The position numbers and the translations under genes are program-made. Below, piece by piece: positions 34,001 to 46,000 of a DNA stretch of 64,000 nt. The DNA lies in assembly GCA_964017195.1 (NCBI GenBank), contig OZ024898.1, positions 8,497,294 through 8,561,293 of the forward strand. Reading direction: 5' to 3'. The DNA comes from Siderastrea radians (lineage: Eukaryota > Cnidaria > Anthozoa > Scleractinia > Rhizangiidae). Under the pieces are notes generated by a model. It saw only the letters and a program-made list of their open reading frames with translations, was not told where the DNA came from and did not search any database. Position 1 is the first letter of the stretch, and each line of letters begins with the position of its first letter.

Positions 34001-37000
34001 TGACCATGGCATCAAAATTCCCTTCATTTAGCTTGAATGGCTTGATCTAAAAACAAACCACAGGAAAACAACAAAATTTTACCTTCACATTGAAAAGAAA
34101 CGAAAACGTTGTTTATTTACTACCAGAGGCTTAGGCTATGGGTCCAATGGTATGGTAGCATTTTTACACATACTGCCAAAATAATGACTTGGTCAAACCT
34201 ATGGAGTCATACCGTAAGGTTCCGAAAGTAACGACCCCCCGAAAGTAGCGATAAAATTTCACAGGTGTTAGCAAATCCCGAAAGTAGCGACGCCCCGAAT
34301 TTAACGACCCTCCGAAAGTAGCGACCACAAAAGTAATTTCCCTTTTTAGCAAGAAATAACGGAAATGATAGCTATAACAAGCTATACCAAACTGATCCGA
34401 GGTTTATCTTTGATGATTATAATGATCTTTGACATTCCTATTCAATTGACAATACATAACTCTTAAAGTACATTACATTTGTTTTCAAAAAGCATTCCTT
34501 TCGTCTCGGAATACCCGTCACATACGGATAACAACGTCTTGGTGTCATGTCGGGTAACTGGACAGAGTAGGAGTGCCCCGGAAGGTGTTTGGGTGCGAGG
34601 CGGTGAAGTGAAAGTCAAAACAGGATTTCGACAGCTAAGGAAAGATTTGAAGGAAAGCCTGCAATGACTAACTCCAACAGCTCACAATACGATTTAATAT
34701 TACCAGTATTAATGGAATTACTGACTGCCGCTACTGTAGATTATTCAAAGACTGATTCTTTCGAATTGTTATGAAAAACATGAATAACATGTAATAAGTT
34801 TCTCCAAATAAAAAGTTTGTTTGTTTTCACATTTGTCGCGATTTTATTAACTTCGAACGGCCCATGTACGGTACACGTTTTAGCTAACCGAAAGTAGCGA
34901 CCCCCCGGAAATAGCGACCCTCCGAAAGTAGCGATAGAAAAAGGCTGCTAAATCCGAAAGTAACGTGGGTCGTTACCTTCGAAACTTTACGGTAAATAGT
35001 GTAACAATGCGGTTGTAACTTTTGAGTCTACTTTTCAGGGGGGAGACTCTTAACTACCATATTGCTTCTATGGGAGATTCGTAATCATCATATCTTGGAA
35101 ACCCTAACTTCTGCAGATAAGTTGCTTCGCCATGTTTGTTCCATGGGAAAGGTGTTCAAGATTTTCGAGTCACAGGCATATTTGGCAGGTCACGTGACCT
35201 ACACAGAAAAAAAGCCTAAAGCTCAAACAGCATAGAGTTTTGGTTATTGAAAACAATGGCAGCATTTAACGATGATCAAGGTGCAAAACGTGACGTACTT
35301 ATTTCTTAAAATTCGCATTACATGTATTATGGAAGCTATGACCTCATAAGTGCCGTGTATTTATACTTTTGTACTGTTTTTTTTTCTATTCTTTGTAATA
35401 GCAGTAATCGCTTACGTCAGATTGTAAAGAAAGCTAAGTTACGTCCGATTTGCGAAAAAAATCCGAACTCTACCTCCTTTCCTCTGAGTTTTAGGGATTT
35501 TTCTTTTTAACGCACGCGCAATGTCGATTTTTAAAATTCAGATGTTCATCCTCATACATTTCACTAATCTAGCGGCACAAAACGCTGCAAAACAGCGTAT
35601 GACAAAGTACCGACCACAAAATTCCCTTAGCAACAACGCCAGATCTGTAGTTAACAGTCCCCCCCCCTTAGCCTTTCAGTGTAAGCATCCAAATGAAAAC
35701 TAGTTTGTTGAGCAGCATTTTCCGTGATTTAACATCTGATTAGACTGCAGACACAGGGACACCATTTCCGTGATTTTTAATTTGATTAGACTACAAACAC
35801 AGGGACACCCATTTCCGTGATGTTGAATTTGATTAGACTGCAAAACACAGAGGCACCCAATGAATCGTTTAGGTGGAGTTTTCGTTCGGAAGGCATTAAC
35901 CGCCTCAGAAATTCGAAATTAATTGTGACAAAAACTAGAGTCTTCTTTGACGAAATGTCATCCCAAACTATCATATCCGGTGGGTAACTAAAATTGATTC
36001 CTTTTGATTTCCATTTTCGGAGGAACAAAAATGCTGCTGAGAGTGCGGAAAAAGATCAGCTAGAATTTTCGGGAAGCCGACAGCGGCTAGGCTAGGTAAC
36101 TGTAGTAACTTACAGCGACACTTATCGACACCATAACACCATAGTATCCTGGTTTAGGATTGTCTTGCATTGTAGTATACCCTTCAGAGACTCATTGAAC
36201 AAAACAGCAAAAATAACTGGGAGATAATGTAGTGGAATAAATGTACGTGTAATTAGTGAAAGGAATTACTTGCACTTTCTTAGCTTGAACGTTTACATAA
36301 TGTTAATCATTACCATTCAAGAAGAAATTGTGAACACAGAGAAAAGTCTCGAGTTCATTCAAAAGTGTGGTTAACCCTTTAAGCCCTGATATGAAAATGC
36401 ATATTCTCCTTACTGTTTTCCATACATTTAATATGGAAATAGTAAGGAGAATTTGTCTAAATATCAAGACATCTTATCCTTGGTGATTGTTTCCTTTATT
36501 CTCATCGCTTGATTGTTTGAACAAGCAGTGACGATGTAAAGAGAAATCTCATTTTCGTCACTGTTAGGGATTGAAGGGTTAAAGGCCACTGGATAAAAAA
36601 GGCATTTGTACAGGGTTAGTCTCAATCTGAAGTAAAATATTGTACTCACAAATACCAGCGAGAAGATGAACTATTTGCAACTCTGTGTACTGTGCTAATT
36701 TAGCATTCAGCACTTTCCTGCTAAAAATACGTCTTCAGTATTTTTATGAAGCCGTCTTGTAGAACTGGAAACTGGAATACTGAGGTCTTCACAGCGGTCA
36801 AATGCAAAAACTAGTATCACTTCCGGTTTTTCAGAGCCTTGCAGTTTGAATCAGTTCCAGCGTTAAGTTTACGAGCGTGAAGTTCGTATGAAAATGACAA
36901 ACCGAATTTCGCACAGATAAAACTCGTGGAAGACAGTTACTTCATTTTGAACACACACTCCGCATAAAAAGCTTCTTTTAAGAAACGGCGTTAAGTTATC

Positions 37001-40000
37001 TGGTTAAAGTGAAACTTTCAACATTTGGCTGTATTTTGCTGCAAATTATGGCGGGAACAGCGCACGGGTCGTACGTTTGAGCGCTGAGAAGGTCTGGCTG
37101 TACCTTTACCTGCATTTCCGAGTCTGCAGTGTCAGATGGTATCTCCTCAGCAGACTCGCTGTTCTCAGTAGTCGCACTACTTAACAGGCTGTACTCAGAG
37201 ATCTTCAGCGTCAAATAGTTTTTCAAATCATCAAGTGAGCGAGAACCTTCATAACTGTCAACCTAAGTCAACAAATTTCAATTATGTTACACATCTTGTC
37301 TCAGTTCAGGGGCAAGTTACTCCAACTTCTTAAATGTCCAGCCCCAGTCTGTTTTACTGTCTGACATTATAGTACAACGCTAAATTTTGGCGTGCTCCCA
37401 TTGGTCGAAATCAATCACGTGACGGGATAGTGCCTCTCCTCAGCGGGCACCTATCAGCACATAGTGCCCGTTTTGGCAATTTTCGCTCAAAATTTCGCCC
37501 TTCTGTCTCAGGCCCTATGGGTGACAGGTTCCCTCGAAAATTTGATGTTCAAATTTCATATTTCAACTCTAAATTTCCTTGAGCAACCTATCACACGGTA
37601 GTGCCTTCGACAGAAGATCTCTGTTGTTTAATTAGAAGAGATGCACAGAACGTATGTGCAGTAACAAAATGAGACACTGTCCTTAAATATTGCGTTAGCA
37701 TTATCTTCACCTCTGTATTGTATGTTGAGCACGAGCTTTTACCCCAAAGGAGAGGGGACAGGGGGTTGACATTGCCAAATTTCTGTACCCTTTACTTTCA
37801 GTGGGGGCAGGGGGGAGGGGCAGGGGGCAGGGGGGAGGGGGAAACAGGGGGTCTAAATTTCCTGCTTCCCATACCCTTTTATAATGCCGTTCCCTTCCCC
37901 CTTTTTTCTTGTTTTGATCAACAGCTGGATAATTATACTTCATAGATTCTCTGTAAAATATGGCAATGTACTTTGCAGCACACACTTGACAAGAGTTAAG
38001 AACACTGTTAACTAGAGGATTGGTTTTATGGCTCTCAACCAACCTCTCTTCCATCTTTGAACAGTTTGAGTGAAGGAAATGCGTGGATATTGTGTTCTGT
38101 ACACTTTTTGCCCTCAGTTGTGCAATCAATCTGCAGACAATCAAAAGTACATGAACAAGTATACATCCTCAATTTCATACATAGATTAATTAATTAATTA
38201 ATTAATTAACTTTATTAATGTGTCAAGAGGTTTTCCTTCAAAGTAGTATTCCTTCAGTAGTATTCCTTCAAAGTAGTTTTCCTTCAAAGTAGTATTCTGG
38301 CTATCAACCACAATCGGTTTTGGAAGTATCGTATTAGTTATATTACAGTTTAAATCAGTAAACCAGTTGGACTTATTGACACTTTCAGCCAATAATAAAA
38401 TTATTAAAATGCCCACTGATCAGTGCTTAAAATTTGGCTACACTTCTTTGGGCACAGCTTGTGTGCTCAATGCATGAAGTTGTATGACACTGCAACTGGA
38501 ACTGTGTGTAAAAATAAAAATAAAATCCAAAAATTTCCTTTATTTACCCTTGGTCAGCATTTAAAGCACAAGTTGCTAGAGGGGCCATGTATCAAACTTC
38601 AGTTAAATAAACACACGATTCAAACTGCAAAATCATATGGTTAAGAACTGCTACTGATAGGAGGCAAGAACAATTGGCTACTAACAAGTGCAACCAAGAA
38701 GTTTCACTAGTACAGTAAAACAGCTCCAGCTAGTCGTCAGAGCCCTGAGGGGGACCCCCGGGATCAGAGCAGGACTAACATGCAGGGCCTACAGAATTGA
38801 AGTCCAGTGCTGTCCAAGGCCATGCTGCCTCCTGGTGTGCAGTGAGGATCCACATATTAACCCTTTAAGCCCTGATATAAAAATGCATATTCTCCTTACT
38901 ATTCTCCATACGTTTCTTATGGAACTAGTAAGAAGAATTTGTCTAAATATCAAGAAACCTTACCCTTGGTGATTACTTTCTTTATTCTCATCACCTGAAT
39001 GTTTAAACAAGTAGTAAGAATGAAAAGAGAAATTTCATTTTCGCCACTGTTAGGGCTTGAAGGGTTAAACAATTAGCACAACCTCTGATATACACGTGAT
39101 GTTAAAGTTTCGATCTCCAGCCAGCACACTCTACCATAACTCCAAAGAGTTCACTACCAGTTTGATCAGTGATTGTACCTTAGCAACTGTGATGTCCACA
39201 TTGTCTTTGTGATACTCAGCTAATGCTTTCCATGTGGGTGCAAGCTTGCGACAATGACTGCACCTGTCACGGAAACAAATGAAGGGATTTATGAAAAAAT
39301 ATTAATGTTCAAGTGATGATTCTGGCCAAAAATAATAAGCTTGTCCTTGAAAACAGATGAGGAAGTAACAGACAATGAAAAAACCAGTGGTACAGGAAAA
39401 TAGAGATGTGATGTTACAATGTTTCAGACAGCAAGCTGTCCTTCTTCAGGAAGTTCCATAAAATGTTGAATGTTACAAAGGCTTCAACGGTTTTAGTAAC
39501 ATGGAATGACACAAATCTATTTTTTCCTGTGCCAGTAATTTTTCATTGTCTATACTACTATTAAGATATTTTTTAAGTGAAGGTTTGCTGCATCTCTGGA
39601 TCCAGGAACAGTTCCCTGAGTGCAGCTTTTCTGTTTAACTTTATGAGAGGAGGTAATAGGCAATTGAGTATGAGTCAAAGCAAAATACAGTGGAAATTTC
39701 ATAAAAATGACAACTCAGACCTATAAAAACACAAGAGAAAAACCTAGAAAAAAATTTACACAGCCACGCAAATGACTACCTGTCAGTTGATAATTTTTGA
39801 TAAATTGGATGTGAGGCCATCATTTTAAAGAAGAATGTTTTACAACAGCTTGCTTACCATGGGGCATAAAACTTTATAAAATGCAGGCCCATTTCCACAT
39901 GTTTGTCAAAGGTCTCTGATGTCAATGTGTACAGGCCATTGTCTGGTTCACTTGTTTCTGCTACATCTTTCTCATTTTTCTAAAATTCAAAAAGACAAGG

Positions 40001-43000
40001 GAAGAACAGCTCAACAGGAGAGCTCAAAAGAAGAGCAGCACAACAGAGTCCAGAATTCATGGCACTTGTTTTGGCCAGTAATTCATCAAGTGTTGATGGA
40101 TCGAGGGTTGCATACTAGCATTCATCAAGTGTTCATCAATCGAGCATTGCATACTGGTTGTTTAAAAAATTGTACTACATTAGAAATTAAGGAACTGTAC
40201 ATAACCCTCGGACATACAAGCAAGGTCACACCTCCACCGTGGTACAAGGGGGTGGGGGTGGGGGTGATGGATCCCCCCTGAGTTTTTGCTGTTTTACGAT
40301 ATTTTGAACACATTTTACCTTCGTAGAAGAGCCTGTTATGTGCTCTACAAGGTGAGGTATATATTATAGATTGTGGCATTTCCTGAAGCCTGTTAAATCA
40401 TCTAAGACCACTGCCAAGGTCGACTTTACCCATAGTTAGAAATTATCAAAAAACGGCAGAAGTTAAACATTTTGACTGGTAGACATGTAGTATGTCACAT
40501 AATTAAACACTTTGCTGCTTTTTTTGTAAAAAATGTGATTTTTCACCTATAAATACATTTTTATTCAAAAATGGTTCGACCACCTGTTACTATATGATGT
40601 CATATCTCAAAACCATAGCAACTGATTCTCACCAAACTTCTGTCAAAATGTATCTAAGGGAAATATGTACAGCTACGGAAAACAGAGGGTGCAGATGAAA
40701 AATTGTCCTGGAAAAATTCAAGAAAGACCTCACGGGGGGGGGGGGGGGGAGGGGGGCAGCAGCCACCCCTCCCTGTACATTCAAAGGTAAAAGTACTAAC
40801 CAAAAGGGGACCCTATTGGAATTATAAATCAAAGGTAGTTTTCTTGAGGGCCATCTCTAGATTTTTCTCCAAATTTCTGCAATGGCATAGTCAGGCTTAA
40901 ATTCACTGTTCACCATCTTGGTACTTTCTCAAGATCTTTTTTTCATTGGCACTAACAGTTGTAATACAAATTACCTTCTATATGCATGTTCTGGAATTTG
41001 AAAAGAGTAGGTTGATTATATCGGAGATAACTAGAAACACCGACAGTAAGTGCATATTACACATACATGTCATCACCGCAAACATAAAAAGTATTATCTT
41101 CGGTTTTCATGATGTGTGGAGCATCAATGCGTTATTTCGAGCGGCAATGACAGACGAACTGTCTTCTGTTTACACTACATCATTCTTAGCTTGCATTCTT
41201 TGAATTGGCCTGAATTGTGATTCTTTTGTTCGATTTATTCAATCGAGGAATCACTCAAGCGACAAGCTCATTATTTTCTCGATTCTTGTCTCGATTCTCC
41301 ATACTCGATTCTCGATACTCGATTCTTGCGTGAATCGAGTTTCGAGAATTGAGGTGAGGTATATATTATAGATTGTGGCATTTCCTGAAGCCTGTTAAAT
41401 CATCTAAGACCACTGCCAAGGTCGATTTTACCCATAGTTAGAAATTATCAAAAAACGGCAGAAGTTAAACATTTTGACTGGTAGACATGTAGTATGTCAC
41501 ATAATTAAACACTTTGCTGCTTTTTTTGTAAAAAATGTGCTTTTTTCACCTATAAATACATTTTTATTCAAAAATGGTTTGACCACCTGTTACTATATGA
41601 TGTCATATCTCATAACCATAGCAACTGATTCTCACCAAACTTCTGTCAAAATGTATCTAAGGGAAATATGTACAGCTACGGAAAACAGAAGGTGCAGATG
41701 AAAAATTGTCCTGGAAAAATTCAAGAAAGACCTCACGGGGGGGGGGGGGGTAGCATCCACCCCTCCTTGTACATTCAAGGGTAAAAGTACTAACCAAAAG
41801 GGGACCCTATTGGAATTATAAATCAAAGGTAGTTTTCTTGAGGGCCATCTCTAGATTTTTCTCCAAATTTCTGCAATGGCATAGTCAGGCTTAAATTCAC
41901 TGGTCACCATCTTGGTACTTTCTCAACATCTTTTTTTCATTGGCACTAACAGTTGTAATACAAATTACCTTCTATATGCATGTTCTGGAATTTGAAAAGA
42001 GTAGGCTGATTATATCGGAGATAACTAGAAACACCGACAGTAAGTGCATATTACACATACATGTCATCACCACAAAGTTAACATAAAAAGTATTATCTTC
42101 GATTTTCATGATGTGTGGAGCATCAATGCGTTATTTCGAGCGGCAATGACAAACCACCTGTCTTCTGTTTACACAACATTCTTAGCTTGCATTCTTTGAA
42201 TTGGCCTGAATTGTGATTCTTTTGTTCGATTTATTCAATCGAGGAATCACTGAAGCAGCAAGCTCATTATTTTCTCAATTCTCGACTCGATTCTCCATAC
42301 TCAATTCTCGGTACTTGATTCTCGCGTGAATCGAGTTTCGAGAATCGATTCTCGATCTTCGACTTGAAAGAGACTATCAAATTACATTTGAGTGGTACTG
42401 TACAAGGTACGAACATTATTTTAAGCATATAATTGGGTAAGATTCTGAGCATTTTTGGGAAGAGCGTAGTTCTCCGTTTGCTGTCACTCGTATATTTATC
42501 AATTTTAAGTTGGAATCATTTAATGACTATACACTACAGAAAAAAAGCAAAATAAATAATAATAACAAAAAAAATCCCAACATAAATTATATGTAGTAAG
42601 AGTTTTATGTCAATTTACCTCAGATGTCACAACAAATTTCTCAACAAAGGCCTTGAGGTCATTTACTCGTCTTTTACCATTGTATCTCTTGACTTCACCA
42701 TGATCGTAATACAGCCTTAACCTGTGGAAAAAAATAAAAATTCCTGCTACTGTAAACGATAAAGGCTTCTGTTCCTTTTCCTTGCCAGAGGAAAGTGTAG
42801 CCTAGTTGTATAGGGATTGGAATTTGTAATCCAAGGCCTCGCGTTCAAACCCTACTTCCTACCAATACCTGGACTTGTCTCTGGTAGTCCCAAATTCAAC
42901 TCCTCCGAGCTTTATATTTAAATAGCCAACTGGCCCGCCTCTTGCAAGTTGGGATTCTTAAAAATCTGTTGTGTTTATTTGACATATTACTTTCAGTTAC

Positions 43001-46000
43001 ATGGTCCCCCAAACTTGTAGGTCTAGACACAATCGTGTTGTAAATACCAGGGTTTGTACCCTTTGTCAGAAGCAAATTTCCAGGCTTTTCCAGGACTTTT
43101 TAGGACTGAAATACATTTTTCCAGGGCTCCCAAATGCACAGTAATTGAAGCAATAGACCCTTACGAAATAGAAATCCAATAATAATCCTGCAGAAAACTG
43201 TTTTTAAAGAAAACTTTATTGCAAGATTTTATTGATTTCCAGGACTTTCCAGGTCCTGCATTAATTTTTTCCAGGACTTTCCAGTCCTAGAGAATTCCAG
43301 AATAAAATTCCAGGACTTGCTACAGTCTGGTAAGAACACTGCATGGCCTTATGCACTTTCTGACACAGAGAGAGGTGATGATGATGGCGATGAGCAGTAA
43401 GAACAGGACTTGAAGCAGGGACCTCCAGATTACAAGTCTGATGCCCCAACCACTCAGCCACACTGCCTCTACACTTTCAAAGACCAGGGCATCCCTTTTG
43501 TGTGACATTGATCATATTAAACAAACAAGCAAGGGGGTTAGTTTCTAAAGAAACTGTGGTGCTGCGTCAGTGGGGACATGGAACACAAAATTTTGGATTT
43601 ATCAACTGAGTCGATGATGACTCAGATTTCCAGGACCTGCATTAATTTTTCTCCAGGACTTTCCAGTCCTGGAGAATTCCAGAATAATATTCCAGGACTT
43701 TCCAGGATTTCCAGGACCTGCACGGACCCTGAAATACAGCTGCTTCTCATTTTTTTTTACTTCACTAATAGTCAATGCCTAAGTCTATTCTGGTATGGGA
43801 TTACAAACCTAGTTTCACATAATTTCAGGTTTCAGTAATTCACATACCCAAGACTTTGCCACAACTGGCATGAGGGAGACCAGTTGGTTATTCACAAGTG
43901 AGGGGAAGGGGTGAAACTCAGGACAACCAAGAAAACACTTTGACCAACCAGCAGTCAACACACGGCCAGTGTTCTTACCAGGATTTTCTACTTCGGGGTC
44001 CACAAGACCCATAGAGAAGCTAACAGGGAGTCATAAGGGAGAAAAGCGGGTCACAATTTAGATACAATTAACTTAATGTTTTACTCACAGCTCTGAGCCA
44101 GAGTAAATACCTCATACTTTCTTAAGTAATAAATGTTCAATGTCTGAATGAAGATGCCATAACCAATAAGATTTTGGTTTATATTTAGGGGGGATTATAC
44201 ATGGATACCTTTTCACCAAACATTTTAGCCTTTTTTTCTTAATTATCTCCAGGAGATTTCACTCAATCCAAAAATGCTATCATAGGATCATAGTGCGAGT
44301 TCCTATAAATCTGAGCAAATTTTTTTGCAATTCTTAAATTAAATGTAAAGAAGGAGAAGGGGGTGGAAAATTGATGAATTTTAAGAAAATTGAAAATTGT
44401 TAAGAATTAAAGGTGAGTTAAAATTAAATTTTAAAGTTAATAATTAATTGACAGATACTAAAACAGGTCACAAACAACCCCAAGTGCTCTTGCATGGGGT
44501 TGGCCTGTCTGGGAGTGTGTACAAAAATTTAATCCCCTTTTATTTCTTTCTTAAATCTTATCCTATTTCCTCAAAATTCAGGTATGTTCCCCCCTTAAAA
44601 AGAAATGTGCGTATGTTGCATAAGGCGTTGTTTCCCCTTTGCGCCCTTGGGAGCCCTTAGGCTAATTCTAGTGGGGCATTTCCTGAAAGAGTGCAGCAAT
44701 ACTGCAATGCCGCAGTCTGGTAAGAACACTGCATGGCCTTATGCACCTTCTGACACAGAGAGAGGTGATGATGATGGCGATGAGCAGTAAGAACAGGACT
44801 TGAAGCAGGGACCTCCAGATTACAAGTCTGATGCCCTAACCACTCAGCCACACTGCCTCTCCACTTTCAAAGACCAGGGCATCTCTTTTGTGTGACATTG
44901 ATCATATTAAACAAACAAGCAAGGGGGTTAGTTTCTAAAGAAACTGTGATGCTGTGTCAGTGGGGACGTGGAACACAAAATTTTGGATTTATCAACCGAG
45001 TCGATGATGAGGTGAATTGGCCACCGTAAAGAGATTGAAAGCTGAAGTTTCCAACGTTACTCATCAGAGAAAATCAAGGAATTGTGGGTTGCACTTTATT
45101 TATAGGGAGAGTGGTGAAGCTACACTATTGGTAAGAAGATGGCAACGCAAAAAACAAGAATAAATTAGTTGATTAGAATTAGTCAGAATGCTCCAAAGTT
45201 TATTTTTGTAAATTGACACCAGGGTAGTGTCAGGAAGATTAAAGTGAAACATTATGAAACCTACTTTTTACCCTCCAGTGCAGACATTCTTTGGGCTTGT
45301 AATGTGCTCCTCCCTGTAGAATGTCTGCTTAACACTGAGCTATCTCATGTGTTCTGGCTTGCTATGCAGCTAACCCAAATAAACAATCATGACCGTCTTG
45401 TAATTTACACCAAGCATTAAGGTCACTTACAAGTTTTGGACAAAATAACATTCTCTTGAAAGAAAATCATTTTAACTTCAAATTCATATGAAGTTATTTC
45501 AAATGTATCTTAACAGTTTGTTTTAAAACTTATACATGATATACTTTATTGAGTTATTGCCTTGGTTCAATATTTGGAGATAAACACAAACCCCCAGGGG
45601 GGGATGTATTCTGGATTTCTAGTGACGGGGAAGATCGAATCGGGGGGGGGGGGGGGCAAAAATCAAAACCCAAAATAATCCATAGGGCTTCCAACAAAAC
45701 CCCAAAAAATCCCTGCACCAAAAATTAACCCCACAAAAAATTCCATGCCGAATTTCCAAGCCTTATAAATTTCCAAAAAGGATTACATGTTATAACATGA
45801 ACTACACAGTCAGCACTACCAAGAATCTTGAGATTGAATACCCAAAAAATCCCTACTTAAATCAAGCCACAAACACATACAAAAAAACACTTGCCAAATT
45901 CTCCTATCCAAAAAATCCCAGAATCAAAAAATATTTCAAACCCAAAAAAATCCTTTGATCATCCCCGTCACTTGAAATCTAAGAGCACTCCCCCTGGGCA

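Noticed and set aside
37707..38144. A 145-codon minus-strand ORF as a gene
   Set aside because: It overlaps TXNDC5 exon 7 in another frame and runs into a G-rich repeat. The exon frame with 'IDCTTEGKKC' fits the thioredoxin gene instead.
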